Both the position numbers and the translations under genes were made by a program. The notes beneath the pieces are model-generated. The model worked only from the letters and a program-made list of their open reading frames with translations, searched no databases and was not told where the DNA came from. A stretch of 64,000 bases of DNA from an uncultured Christensenellaceae bacterium. GTDB lineage: Bacteria; Bacillota; Clostridia; Christensenellales; Pumilibacteraceae. The stretch covers positions 169,655 to 233,654 of the forward strand of contig CAJULE010000001.1 in the NCBI GenBank assembly GCA_910587445.1, written 5' to 3'. Shown here piece by piece: positions 1 to 9,097 of this stretch (positions are counted from its first letter, which is position 1; each line of letters opens with the position of its first letter).

Positions 1-1598
1 AGCTCCTGTCGATTGCGACGTCGGCTCTTATGGAAGTCGACTTCAGATTCGCCGCCTATTCCGTAAACGGACTTTTGTTGACGGTGGGGCTTGTCGTCGG
101 AATGTTTTTGCTTTCCTCGCTTTTGTCGTCCGTGTATCTGAAAAAGACTCGCATACGCGAGCTTATATACGCGGACAAAAAAGTGCCTAAAGCAAGGATT
201 CATCCAGCCGTTTGGGGCGCAGTCGCCGTCGTTTCGTTTGCCGCCGTACTCGTAGGCATATTCCTTTGCGACCGTGAGTTTCAGGCGCTCGTGGAAGGGC
301 TCGGCGATGAGAACGAAATAACGCTTTTGCTCTTTGCTGCGATTGTCCTGTTTGCCATAGGCATTGCGCTGTTGCACTATGCTCTTTCCAAATGCGTACC
401 CTATCTCTTTATGTGTTCGAAAAAGCGCAGATGTAAGGGCACGAATATGTTCGTAATGCGGCAGATGAAATCCCGTCTCGGCTCGAATGCGGCGCTCGGC
501 GCGGTGCTCGCATTTCTGATCTCCTTCACGGTGATAGGCTGCAATATTTCGTTTATAATAAAAGCCACGGAAAAGATAGAGCTTGAGATAGGCTTTCCGT
601 ATGAAATAATGGGAGTCGTGAGGGCGGACGACGAGGAAGCTGTCCCCATACCGCGTGCAAGGGAAATAATAGGCGACTGCGTCGAATTGAAAACCGAACA
701 CGTGTTTTCGCTTTACACTACGGGACGCGGCGATCTGTACAAGTATACCGAACTCGGCAAATATATGGATGATTCGAACGAGCGCGATAGGTTTATCGCG
801 GAAAGCGAATTCAATGTCATGATGACGGAGTGCGGATACGCTCCCATATCGCTCGGAGAAGGCGAGCTTATGGCTGTTCTCTCGGCGGAAGACGAAAGCG
901 ATTTCGAAGGGGCGAGCGTAGTTCTCGGAGGCAGAGAGTATTCGGTCGTAAAAAAAGAGACGAGTCTTCCCGATTTTTGCAGCACGTATTTCTACTGTGT
1001 GGCTCCCGACGAAGCCTTGGAGGGAATGGAAGAATTAGAATACGTCTACGTCGCCGAAACCGTGAGGTCCGACTATGATTTCGAAGGACTTAGGAAAAAG
1101 CTCACGTACAGTATAGAATACGAGGAGGGCGGTTTTACCATAGAGCTCGCAGACTTTAATTTCCGAGAACGGGTAAAGCGTTCTTCCAACAGGACGACTG
1201 CGATCATAACCGTCGGTATTCTCTATGTCGCCATAGTCTTTATGTTCATGGCGCTTGCCGTCCTTGCCCTGAAATCTCTTTCTCATTGCGACGAGGACGC
1301 CGCAAGATATTCGGTGCTTTCAAAACTCGGCGCAAGTCGGGGAGAGTGCAAGCTGACCTTTTTGAAGGAGAGCCTCGCCGTATTCTTTTTGCCGCTTCCG
1401 CTTTCGCTCCTGTCGAGTATACCCGTGGGGATAATATGCTGTCGAGTACTGAAAGCCGTCGGACTTCTTCAAGCCGTGCCCGTGGTGATCTCGGTATGTA
1501 TCGCGGTTTCTGCGGTCATTCTGTCAGTATATCTATGCTACTTTGCCGCGACTCATCTCGTCGCTTTTCGCAGGACGTTCAAGCCTCGGCGGATATAA
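1..1598 (+). CDS. FtsX-like ABC transporter permease, C-terminal part (5' truncated by window edge)
   Basis: The frame is open to the first base, so the gene starts upstream of the window; the first in-window ATG is at 30. What is visible is the last ~530 residues of a large permease. There are hydrophobic segments near the start, a pair around residues 65-130, then a helix (LGAVLAFLISFTVIGCNISF) leading into a soluble, presumably extracytoplasmic domain of about 200 residues, and a terminal group of three helices. Helix, large external loop and three C-terminal helices is the FtsX/MacB permease plan. The size of the loop and the preceding helix pairs resemble BceB-type permeases that work with an ATPase in antimicrobial-peptide detoxification or sensing. 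The ATPase partner would be expected just upstream. The gene ends in a strong terminator. Family membership is fairly sure; the BceB subtype and substrate are inferred. Confidence 0.75.
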   Translation, partial: LLSIATSALMEVDFRFAAYSVNGLLLTVGLVVGMFLLSSLLSSVYLKKTRIRELIYADKKVPKARIHPAVWGAVAVVSFAAVLVGIFLCDREFQALVEGLGDENEITLLLFAAIVLFAIGIALLHYALSKCVPYLFMCSKKRRCKGTNMFVMRQMKSRLGSNAALGAVLAFLISFTVIGCNISFIIKATEKIELEIGFPYEIMGVVRADDEEAVPIPRAREIIGDCVELKTEHVFSLYTTGRGDLYKYTELGKYMDDSNERDRFIAESEFNVMMTECGYAPISLGEGELMAVLSAEDESDFEGASVVLGGREYSVVKKETSLPDFCSTYFYCVAPDEALEGMEELEYVYVAETVRSDYDFEGLRKKLTYSIEYEEGGFTIELADFNFRERVKRSSNRTTAIITVGILYVAIVFMFMALAVLALKSLSHCDEDAARYSVLSKLGASRGECKLTFLKESLAVFFLPLPLSLLSSIPVGIICCRVLKAVGLLQAVPVVISVCIAVSAVILSVYLCYFAATHLVAFRRTFKPRRI

Positions 1599-1620
1599 TA
1601 TGACATTTTCGGTATTCGAT

Positions 1621-1655
1621 GCGCCCCGGGGTTTTGTTTCCTTCGGGGCGCTTTT
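1621..1655 (+). terminator. Rho-independent terminator after the FtsX-like permease
   Basis: GCGCCCCG (1621-1628) pairs with CGGGGCGC (1644-1651) and is followed by TTTT. Flanking bases (TCGGTATTCGAT / TCGATACCGA) extend the dyad beyond the core stem. Confidence 0.85.
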
Positions 1656-1716
1656 CGATACCGAAGGACAAACCGCACAATTACTTAATCGGGTGCATTT
1701 TACTCTTAAACAGTTA

Positions 1717-1745
1717 TTGACATCTCGATTAAAAAGAGGTATAAT
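1717..1745 (+). promoter_or_regulatory. Sigma-A type promoter for the GH2 gene
   Basis: TTGACA (1717-1722) and TATAAT (1740-1745) are both perfect consensus hexamers with 17 bp spacing, about 50 bp upstream of the GH2 start codon. Confidence 0.9.
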
Positions 1746-1794
1746 AAAAAGCAAGAGGGAATTCTAATAATTTTAAGGAGCGAGAGAGAGGAAA

Positions 1795-4185
1795 ATGAAA
1801 GCTGTAAACTTCAACGAGAATTGGCGTTATAGGCGAATAGACGTGGAGGGCGAAGAAAGAGCAGTCACTCTGCCGCATGACGCAATGCTCGTCGAGGGCA
1901 GGAGCGAGGATTCGCTCGGCGAACACAATATAAGCTATTTCATCGGCGGAGACTACGAATATATAAAAGATTTCGACGCGCCGAAGGAATGGGAGAATAA
2001 GGACGTTTACTTCGAATTCGAGGGCGTGTATCAAAAAGCCGAGATCTATCTGAACGGCGAAAAGCTTGCTTTCCGTCCGTACGGTTATATCGGCTTTGCC
2101 GTCGACGCGAGCGCGCACATAAAATGCGGCGAAACGAACGAGCTTAAGGTTATCGCGCGAAACGGCGAGCAGCCGAACAGCCGTTGGTATACGGGCTCGG
2201 GCATATACAGGGACGTGAATCTTTATGTGGCGGACAAGCGTCACATAGCCTTTTCGGGTGTAAAAATAACCACGCTTTCGCTTTCGCCCGCCAAAGTCAA
2301 AGTGGAAGTAAAGACGAGCGACGACAGCCCCGCGCACGTGGAGATTTTTTCCGCGTCGGGAGAAATAGTCGCAGTCGGCGATACGAACGGCGGCGAAATA
2401 ATTCTCGACATTCCCGTGCCCGAACTGTGGTCGCCCGCTTCGCCCTATCTTTACAGGCTCGAGGCGAGCTGCGGCAGCGACACGGCAACCGAGCATTTCG
2501 GGCTCAGGATAATCACCTGTACGAGCGAGGACGGGTTCAGGATAAACGGCGAACGCGTAATACTCAACGGCGCGTGCATCCACCACGACAACGGGCTTTT
2601 GGGCGCGTGCGCATACAGGACGGCGGAGGAGAGAAAAATCAGACTTCTGCGCGAGACGGGCTATAATGCCGTACGCTCGGCGCACAACCCGTGCAGTAAA
2701 GCCATGCTCGACTACTGCGACAGAACGGGTATGCTTGTCATGGACGAATATGTGGATATGTGGTATATCCATAAGACCGAACACGACTATGCGGATTTTC
2801 ACGGCGATTGGTGGGAGAAGGATTTAAAGGACATAGTGGACAAGGACTACAATCATCCGTGCGTAGTTCTGTATTCGACGGGCAACGAGGTTTCGGAGAC
2901 GGCTCAGCCGCGCGGTATAGAGCTTACCAAAAGCATGACCGAATATCTGCACTCGCTCGATTCCACCCGTCCCGTCACCTGCGGCGTGAACATCTTCTTC
3001 AACTTTTTGAGCTCCATGGGCTTCGGCGTGTACAGCGACAAGAAAGCCAAGAAGGCGGCGGAAAAAGCCGAGAAGAAAAAGGCGGAGGGCGGAAAGAAAA
3101 AGAAGAAGAAAAAAGTCGGCAGCGAGTTCTTCAATACCATTGCCGGCATATTCGGAGACAAGTTTATGAAGTGGGGCGCTACGCTTCACGGCAGCGACGT
3201 CAAGACGCGCGACGCATTTGCGAATATGGACGTTGCGGGATATAACTACGGAATACTGCGCTATAAGCACGACCTCAAAAAATATCCGCAGAGACTCATT
3301 CTCGGAAGCGAGACGTTCTGTAAGGATACTTACGAATTTACCAAGCTTGCCGCGGCGAACGAGCGCATTGTCGGCGACTTCGTTTGGGCGGGTATGGACT
3401 ATCTCGGCGAATCGGGAATAGGCGCGTGGGAATACAAGGAGTACGCTCCGACATTCGTCAACGGTTACGGCTGGGTGACGGCGGGAAGCGGCAGGCTCGA
3501 CATAACGGGCACGGGCGGCGGAGAAGCCGCATATACTCGCGTAATGTACGGTCTCGAAAAGATAGCTATCGGCGTAGTGCCCGTGCATACGTCGCACGAA
3601 AAACATTCGCCGTCCGCATGGAAGATGTCGAACGCAAAGACAAGCTGGTCGTGGGAAGGCTATGACGGAAAAAAGACGAAGGTGGAAGTTTACAGCAGGG
3701 ACTTCAAGGTCTCGCTGTTTGTCAACAGCCGCAAGGTGGGTACGAAAAAAGTCGACGATCACGGAAGAGCCGTATTCAAGACGAAATATCGCGACGGCGA
3801 GATCGTTGCGATCGCATACGACCAAAAGGGCGTCGAGACGGCTCGCACGAGTATGCGCACTGCCGGCAGCCAGACCGTACTTTCGCTATTGCCCGAGAAA
3901 AAGACGGTGGCAAAGGACGAGCTTGCATATGTAAGGATCGCATACACCGACGAGAATCTCAACGTCAAACCGCTCGCCCGCGGCGACGTGAAAGTGAGCG
4001 TAGAGGGCGGCGAACTTATCGGACTCGGAAGCGGTTGCTCGTATACGGAACGCAGCTATATCACGGACGTTACAGACACTTATTACGGGCAGGCGCTTGC
4101 TGTTATAAAGCCGACGGGCGGCGAGATAAAGATAGACGCTTCGAGCATTTACGGACAGGCTTCGGCGTACGTCACGGTAAAGTAG
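1795..4185 (+). CDS. Glycoside hydrolase family 2 enzyme (beta-galactosidase/beta-glucuronidase-like)
   Basis: A 796-residue retaining glycosidase, probably cytoplasmic because it has no signal peptide. Domain order is an N-terminal sugar-binding jelly roll (about 1-150), an Ig-like domain, a TIM barrel from about residue 240 and C-terminal beta domains. The barrel has the family hallmarks: RSAHNPCS, the acid/base in STGNEV (Glu365) and the likely nucleophile in LGSETF (Glu506). Between these two glutamates is a strongly basic insertion (about residues 416-442, mostly Lys, Ala and Glu) that is not part of the usual GH2 fold. The start follows AAGGAG and a consensus promoter. It probably releases galactose or a related sugar inside the cell; the exact substrate cannot be read from sequence. 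Confidence 0.9.
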   Translation: MKAVNFNENWRYRRIDVEGEERAVTLPHDAMLVEGRSEDSLGEHNISYFIGGDYEYIKDFDAPKEWENKDVYFEFEGVYQKAEIYLNGEKLAFRPYGYIGFAVDASAHIKCGETNELKVIARNGEQPNSRWYTGSGIYRDVNLYVADKRHIAFSGVKITTLSLSPAKVKVEVKTSDDSPAHVEIFSASGEIVAVGDTNGGEIILDIPVPELWSPASPYLYRLEASCGSDTATEHFGLRIITCTSEDGFRINGERVILNGACIHHDNGLLGACAYRTAEERKIRLLRETGYNAVRSAHNPCSKAMLDYCDRTGMLVMDEYVDMWYIHKTEHDYADFHGDWWEKDLKDIVDKDYNHPCVVLYSTGNEVSETAQPRGIELTKSMTEYLHSLDSTRPVTCGVNIFFNFLSSMGFGVYSDKKAKKAAEKAEKKKAEGGKKKKKKKVGSEFFNTIAGIFGDKFMKWGATLHGSDVKTRDAFANMDVAGYNYGILRYKHDLKKYPQRLILGSETFCKDTYEFTKLAAANERIVGDFVWAGMDYLGESGIGAWEYKEYAPTFVNGYGWVTAGSGRLDITGTGGGEAAYTRVMYGLEKIAIGVVPVHTSHEKHSPSAWKMSNAKTSWSWEGYDGKKTKVEVYSRDFKVSLFVNSRKVGTKKVDDHGRAVFKTKYRDGEIVAIAYDQKGVETARTSMRTAGSQTVLSLLPEKKTVAKDELAYVRIAYTDENLNVKPLARGDVKVSVEGGELIGLGSGCSYTERSYITDVTDTYYGQALAVIKPTGGEIKIDASSIYGQASAYVTVK

Positions 4186-4309
4186 CGGGCTTTTCCGTGC
4201 GCGTGTTTGCGGTTTGAGCGATTTTGCTCATTTTGCGATTATTTTCTGCTCATTTGTCAACTTTTTTCGAAATGTCGGCGAAAATGCGCACAAACCCGAT
4301 TTTATGTGT

Positions 4310-4422
4310 TATTATATAGGCGACCCATATTGCAAGAGTAATTTCCCGTTTGGGTCTGCCAAGTTGCTTTTCATCCACTTATATACGGAGAAAGTCGCGA
4401 GAGTACGCTCCCGCGGCTTTTT
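4310..4422 (+). ncRNA. Possible structured leader RNA or small RNA upstream of the GH3 gene
   Basis: This lies within the 344-base gap 4186-4529, which has no convincing protein gene. An extended -10 element (TGT then TATTAT, 4307-4315) is followed by a hairpin (GGC-GACCCA, 4319-4327, pairing with TGGGTC-T-GCC, 4351-4360). A second, terminator-like hairpin comes next (AAAGTCGCG, 4391-4399, with CGCGGCTTT, 4412-4420, then a T run). The remaining ~105 bases before the GH3 start show only the AGGAGGGG ribosome binding site. I do not recognise a known riboswitch class. It could be a terminated small RNA or an attenuating leader. Confidence 0.35.
4391..4422 (+). terminator. Terminator-like hairpin ahead of the first GH3 gene
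   Basis: AAAGTCGCG (4391-4399) pairs, with one G-T wobble, with CGCGGCTTT (4412-4420), followed by two more T residues. It lies about 108 bp upstream of the GH3 start, so it would act as an attenuator or end a small RNA. Confidence 0.55.
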
Positions 4423-4529
4423 CACTGCGTAAAAAACTTTGTTTCTGCAAATGCTATTGTTGTCTTCGGGACGGACCGCACATGGAAAAATCGTAGCCCG
4501 ATGACAAAACAGTAAAAGGAGGGGACAAG

Positions 4530-7500
4530 ATGTTCTCAAGGAAAATGTTGCCGCTCTGGCGCGGACTTGTGGCGCTTATGCTGTCGCTCGTCATACTCAC
4601 GTCGCTCGGATACGGCATTGCCGACGCTTGGCGAAGCACTGTTGACAATGCTCTCGGTACGCAGAGCTTTTTGACGGACACGGCAAACATAAAGTATAAG
4701 TCGACCTATAAAAGCGGCGAGGAGCTCATGAACGCCGCAAAAGCGATTTCCGTACGCGAGGGCGAGGAAGGCGCGGTCGTAATGAAAAACGAAGGCGGCG
4801 CACTGCCGCTCGTAAAGGGCGAAAGCATTGCGCTGTTCGGTCTTGCCTCGTATGCGCCGTATATGTCGGCGGCGGGCAATTCGGACGCAGTCGATCTCGT
4901 CGCCGCTCTCGAAAACGGCGGGTTTGCTTTGGACTCCACGGTGCGCGCTTTTTACGAAAAGCTCATGAACAAACACACCGTGACGAGCACGCACCCGTGG
5001 ACGGGTCAAGAGGTCGTAAACACCGTTTACGATATGAGACAGAACACATCCGCCGGCGACTACACGACGTTTAAGATCATAGAGGCTACTCCCGATATGT
5101 GGGAAGATAGGGGCGGCGCGGCTTCCGATTGGCGCGATAGCGTCACGGCAAAGACGGCTATCGTCACGTTCTCGCGTCCGGGCGGCGAGGGTACGACCTA
5201 TAAGCCGTATTCCGCGCTCGACATGAACGGCAATGCCACGGGCAAAAACCCGCTTGCGCTTTCGGAGGACGAACTTTCGGTGGTCGCCGAGGCAAAAAAA
5301 GTCTGCGACAAAGTCATAGTTCTTCTCAACACGTCGTGCGCTATGGAGATAGGGGAGCTTAAGGCGGCGAAGGCAGCCGAGGGCTACGGCGTGGACGCCA
5401 TAGTATTCGTCGGCATACCCAACGACTATCAGTTTACGGGCATAGTGAACGTGCTTGCGGGCACGGACGGCGAGCGTTTCGTCAATCCGAGCGGCGCCCT
5501 TGCCGACACCTATGCGACGATCTCGACAAGCTCGCCCGCGATGATGAATTTCGGCGGCGGTTACTACACCGATTACAACATAGTCAAGGACTTCGACGAC
5601 AAGCGTTTTCCCGGCGTAGATATCGGCAACGACGTGACGGGAAGTTTCGGCGGCTCGGCTTCGTACTCGGGCGGATATTATATCGTCGAGGCGGAGGGTA
5701 TCTATACGGGATATAACTACTACGAGACGAGATATTTCGACGCCGTCATGGGCAGCGGCAATGCAAGCGGTTCGGCGGGCGTCTACGCTTCCCCCGACAA
5801 CAAGTGGAACTATGCGGACGAGGTCTCGTACACGTTCGGACACGGGCTGAGCTATATTCCTTATACGCAAAAGCTTGTCTCCGTGGACGTCGAGGACAGA
5901 GTCGGCGGAAACGTGACGGCTCGCATCGAGCTTAAGAACGAAGGCGAAAACGAAGGACTGCTGCTTGCTCAGCTCTATGTCTCCGTGCCGTACACCGATT
6001 ACAACAGGGAAAACGGCGTCGAAAAGAGCGCCGTGATGTTCCTCGGTTCGGCAAAGGCAAGAGTGGGTGCGGGCAAGAGCGAGACCGTGACCGTAACCGT
6101 TCCGACAAAGTATCTTGCCTCGTACGATTACACAAATGCAAAGACTTATATAATGGACGGCGGCGACTACCGCTTTACTGCGGGCGCTGGCGCGCACGAA
6201 GCGGTAAACAACGTGCTCGCCTATCTCGGCAAGACTACGGCGGACGGAATGACCGGCGACGGCGACAAGACGAACGTCAAGGTCTGGACGAAGAGCGGCG
6301 GAGTCGATACGACGACCTACAGCCATTCGGAAAGCGGCGCGAGAATCACGAACGTCGCGGACAACGCCGACCTCAACTACTATCTTCCCGGCGCAGTGAC
6401 CGATCTTACGCGAAGCGATTGGCAGGGCACGTATCCGAAGAATTACAACGAGGAAAAGATAACTCTTGCCGACAGTCCGAAAAAGGACGAGTGGCTTAAG
6501 GAGCTTCGGAACATTCAGTACACGGTAAAGACGGACTCGCCCGAGAGCAACGTCTACGGCGTCGCGGGCACGACGTTTGCCGAGATAACGGACGAAGCGG
6601 CGGCGAATATCGACGATCCGTTTTGGGATAAGCTCACGGCGGCTATTACGCTCGACGAGGCGGTCGGCGCGGTCGCTCACGGCGGAAGTCAGAGCGATAC
6701 GCTCAAGAATATAGACAATCCCGTCGTCGTGCAAAACGACGGACCAAACGGCTTCAACGGCAAGCGGCTTTCTACGAACAACGGCACGGAAGGCACGGAC
6801 CCTTACTATGTCGACCCTGCGAGCGAGGCGGGCAAGTTCATAGCCGCAGTCAATTCGCAGACCCTTCTCGGCTCGGGCTTCAATCCCGAAGTCGCGCTCG
6901 AATGGGGCAGGGTGCTCGGCAATACGGGACTCTATATAGGCAACTATCAGATTTGGGGCGGCGGCTTGAACTACCACCGTACGCCTTACAACGGAAGAAA
7001 CACCGAGTATCTTTCCGAAGACCCCATGCTCACGAATGCGCTCGGCAAAGCGCTCATTCTCGGCACGAGCGAATTCGGAATAATAAACGGACCCAAGCAC
7101 ATCGGATTTAACGATCAGGAGCACGACAGAAGCGGTATCTGCGTCTATATGAACGAGCAGAAGCTTCGCGAGACCGATCTGCGCGCTTTCCAGGGCGCTG
7201 TCGAGGACGCGGGCAGTCTCGGTATAATGGTGGCGTTCAACCGCATAGGCGCGATAAACGCATCGCATCACGTCGGTATGCTTAAGGGCATAGTGCGCGG
7301 AGAGTGGGGCTTTGACGGTCTAATTTCGACGGACATGATGAACAACGCATACTACTTCAATCCCGAGGGCTGTATCATGGCGACCGTGACGCAAATGGCG
7401 GATTTCATGGGCGACAACAGCACAATATCGGGCGGAACGGGCGGCGTAGACGCTACCTGGGGATATCTGTCCCTTCCCGTCGTGAAAAACGACTCTACGC

Positions 7501-7718
7501 TCGCAAGTGCCGCGCGCGATTGCATGAAGTATCAGCTGTTTGCGTTTGCGAGGAGCGCGGTCCGCAATCTGACGACCGTCCCCGTAACCCCTTGGTGGGA
7601 GGCTCTTCTCATAACGGCTATCGTCGTAAGCTCGGTTCTTTCCGCGGGAGCCGTCGCCGTGTATGTGCTTACCGTGGTAAAATCTTCGAGGGAGGACAGA
7701 GAACATGGAGTTTATTAA
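4530..7718 (+). CDS. Membrane-anchored GH3 beta-glucosidase-like enzyme with reversed domain order
   Basis: A 1062-residue protein with an N-terminal helix (LVALMLSLVILTSLGYGIA) and a C-terminal helix (ALLITAIVVSSVLSAGAVAV), so the enzyme body probably sits outside the membrane between two anchors. The GH3 domains are in reversed order: the alpha/beta sandwich comes first (from about residue 75, EEGAVVMKNEGGALPL), then an FnIII-like region (SYDYTNAKTYIMDGGDY), then the TIM barrel. The barrel carries GPKHIGFND and the nucleophile region LISTDMMN (Asp935). This order is known in some clostridial GH3 enzymes such as that of Ruminococcus albus. The start follows AGGAGGGG. The next gene overlaps its end by 14 bp, suggesting coupled translation. 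Its substrate is likely a beta-linked gluco- or xylo-oligosaccharide. Confidence 0.9.
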   Translation: MFSRKMLPLWRGLVALMLSLVILTSLGYGIADAWRSTVDNALGTQSFLTDTANIKYKSTYKSGEELMNAAKAISVREGEEGAVVMKNEGGALPLVKGESIALFGLASYAPYMSAAGNSDAVDLVAALENGGFALDSTVRAFYEKLMNKHTVTSTHPWTGQEVVNTVYDMRQNTSAGDYTTFKIIEATPDMWEDRGGAASDWRDSVTAKTAIVTFSRPGGEGTTYKPYSALDMNGNATGKNPLALSEDELSVVAEAKKVCDKVIVLLNTSCAMEIGELKAAKAAEGYGVDAIVFVGIPNDYQFTGIVNVLAGTDGERFVNPSGALADTYATISTSSPAMMNFGGGYYTDYNIVKDFDDKRFPGVDIGNDVTGSFGGSASYSGGYYIVEAEGIYTGYNYYETRYFDAVMGSGNASGSAGVYASPDNKWNYADEVSYTFGHGLSYIPYTQKLVSVDVEDRVGGNVTARIELKNEGENEGLLLAQLYVSVPYTDYNRENGVEKSAVMFLGSAKARVGAGKSETVTVTVPTKYLASYDYTNAKTYIMDGGDYRFTAGAGAHEAVNNVLAYLGKTTADGMTGDGDKTNVKVWTKSGGVDTTTYSHSESGARITNVADNADLNYYLPGAVTDLTRSDWQGTYPKNYNEEKITLADSPKKDEWLKELRNIQYTVKTDSPESNVYGVAGTTFAEITDEAAANIDDPFWDKLTAAITLDEAVGAVAHGGSQSDTLKNIDNPVVVQNDGPNGFNGKRLSTNNGTEGTDPYYVDPASEAGKFIAAVNSQTLLGSGFNPEVALEWGRVLGNTGLYIGNYQIWGGGLNYHRTPYNGRNTEYLSEDPMLTNALGKALILGTSEFGIINGPKHIGFNDQEHDRSGICVYMNEQKLRETDLRAFQGAVEDAGSLGIMVAFNRIGAINASHHVGMLKGIVRGEWGFDGLISTDMMNNAYYFNPEGCIMATVTQMADFMGDNSTISGGTGGVDATWGYLSLPVVKNDSTLASAARDCMKYQLFAFARSAVRNLTTVPVTPWWEALLITAIVVSSVLSAGAVAVYVLTVVKSSREDREHGVY

Positions 7719-8199
7719 GAGACAGCGCGTAGGCGCTTGGGTGACGCTCGGCGTGGCGCTCATGACGATCGCCGCGATCATAGTCTACTGTGTGTCGTCG
7801 ACGGCAGCCGGATATTTCAGAAACACGCTTTCGGGCGCGGTCGTCACTTTCGGCGTGCTTGCGGCAATCCTTCTTCTCGGTGCGGTCGCTCTTGCGCAGC
7901 TCGAGGTGGGCGGAACGGCGGGCAAGTGTATAAAGGTCGCCGCGGACGTCATGAGAGTGGGCGCAACACTGCTTTTGATCGCGTCGCTGTTGATGTTCGT
8001 ATCGCAGAGAGTGGAAGGGCTCGCCTATATTTTCGGCTCAAACGAGGACGTATCGGCGGAAGTGCAGACGCCCGAAAATCTCGCCTCGGCGCGTATGGCT
8101 ATCGCAGGATTTATAGTCTACGGCATAACCTGGCTTCTTACGCTCGCTTCGACCTTCTTTCCGATAGCGCTCAAGCCGAACAACGGCGAACAAATTTGA
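7705..8199 (+). CDS. Small four-helix membrane protein of unknown function
   Basis: A 164-residue protein with four hydrophobic segments, at about residues 10-32, 42-64, 77-98 and 131-155. I do not recognise a family. It starts inside the 3' end of the GH3 gene behind a GGAGG site, so the two are almost certainly co-translated. This suggests a role linked to the anchored glycosidase, for example assembly or retention in the membrane. The segment between helices 3 and 4 is acidic (NEDVSAEVQTPEN). Confidence 0.7.
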   Translation: MEFIKRQRVGAWVTLGVALMTIAAIIVYCVSSTAAGYFRNTLSGAVVTFGVLAAILLLGAVALAQLEVGGTAGKCIKVAADVMRVGATLLLIASLLMFVSQRVEGLAYIFGSNEDVSAEVQTPENLASARMAIAGFIVYGITWLLTLASTFFPIALKPNNGEQI

Positions 8200-8235
8200 T
8201 ATAACGAAGTACGGAAAAAAGACGGACTTGTGAAA

Positions 8236-8270
8236 TGACCCCCAAAAGCTGGACAAACTTTTGGGGGTCA
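8236..8270. repeat. 13-bp perfect inverted repeat resembling IS3-family ends, between convergent genes
   Basis: TGACCCCCAAAAG (8236-8248) is repeated inverted at 8258-8270 around a 9-base loop. The right arm, read inwards as TGACCCCCAAAAGTTTGTCC, resembles terminal repeats of IS3/IS150-type elements. It has no T run, so it is a weak intrinsic terminator, but it lies between the converging ends of 7705-8199 and the minus-strand regulator and could block transcription in both directions. Confidence 0.5.
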
Positions 8271-8311
8271 TGGCATTGAGAGAAAATTCGAGTCTGTCTT
8301 TTTATTTGTGT

Positions 8312-9097
8312 TCACGATTTTTTCGATTGCGAACCGTATTTGACGTTTAACATAGCGTCGGTTTCGAGCGCCCATTCGTATTGCGGCAAATAACTTTCGG
8401 AGAACGTGCCGCCGTTTTCCAAAAGAGTCCATAAGTCGCATGAGACATGCTTCTTGTCGATTGCCGCTCGCGCACGCTCAAAGCACACGAGATTTTCGAG
8501 TCCGTTTTGTCTGAGCGTCAGTTTCAGTCTGGCGACCGCGTCACGGTACAGTCTCTTGCCGCGTTCGGCGTCTTTGGTCGGCCAAAGCTTTCCTACCGCT
8601 TCGTCCATTCCGACGAACGAGCCGCGTGCGTCGGTAAGCAAGGCAAGCAACTCTTTGGCTTTGGAACTGCTAAATCGCACCGCCGCGCCGTTTACGAACA
8701 AGTCGAAAGAGCGGAATGTGCGAATGTTGATTTCGGGAGCAGGGGAAATCGAGGTCAAAAGAGCGTTTAGACGTGCATAGTCGTATGGCTTGTACAGAAA
8801 GCCCGCAAGACTGCCTCCAAGCCGAATCCGCAATTTTTCCTCGTTTTGTTCGTAAGCTGTGAGAAGAACTATTTTGAGTTTCGGGTCTATTGCAAGCATT
8901 TGCTCGGCAAGAGTAACGCCGTCGACTTTCGGCATACGGATGTCCAAAACGGCGGCGTCGATTTTTTCCGTCCGCACCGTTTCGAGCGCCCCGTGTATAT
9001 CGTCGCGGAAGAGTTTGCAGGAAAAGTCCGCGTCGGTGACGGCGGGAAGAAAGGTCGCGAGAGCGGCGGGTTCGTCGTCCACTACGATGATTTTCAA
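8312..9097 (-). CDS. Response regulator with REC domain and SARP/BTAD-like DNA-binding output
   Basis: A 261-residue protein, taking the TTG at 9097 as start. This TTG follows AGGAGG and overlaps the kinase stop codon as TTGA, a typical coupled junction. The receiver domain has the acidic pair in VVDDEP, the phospho-acceptor in LDIRMP (Asp52) and the conserved Lys in LYKPYD. The C-terminal half (FVNGAAVRFSSSKAKELLALL through LWPTKDAERGKRLYRDAVARL) looks like the winged-helix plus helical output of SARP/AfsR-type regulators rather than OmpR or LytTR. It is the partner of the kinase encoded just upstream in the same operon. Its target is unknown; the neighbouring anchored GH3 gene is a candidate. 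Confidence 0.85.
   Translation of the reverse strand: MKIIVVDDEPAALATFLPAVTDADFSCKLFRDDIHGALETVRTEKIDAAVLDIRMPKVDGVTLAEQMLAIDPKLKIVLLTAYEQNEEKLRIRLGGSLAGFLYKPYDYARLNALLTSISPAPEINIRTFRSFDLFVNGAAVRFSSSKAKELLALLTDARGSFVGMDEAVGKLWPTKDAERGKRLYRDAVARLKLTLRQNGLENLVCFERARAAIDKKHVSCDLWTLLENGGTFSESYLPQYEWALETDAMLNVKYGSQSKKS

Noticed and set aside
1286..1603. Overlapping 105-codon frame inside the FtsX-like gene
   Set aside because: Lies wholly inside a clear gene in another frame, Arg/Ser-rich, no domain.
4310..4422. Known riboswitch class upstream of the first GH3
   Set aside because: I could not match it to the conserved cores of purine, TPP, SAM, glycine, lysine, c-di-GMP, c-di-AMP, preQ1, fluoride or ZTP riboswitches.
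4536..7271. Very long antisense open frame (911 codons) opposite the first anchored GH3
   Set aside because: It mirrors the codon bias of the real gene, has an Arg/Val-rich unnatural composition, no ribosome binding site and no domain. The same holds for long antisense frames at 22137-24548, 46947-49175 and 43185-45044.
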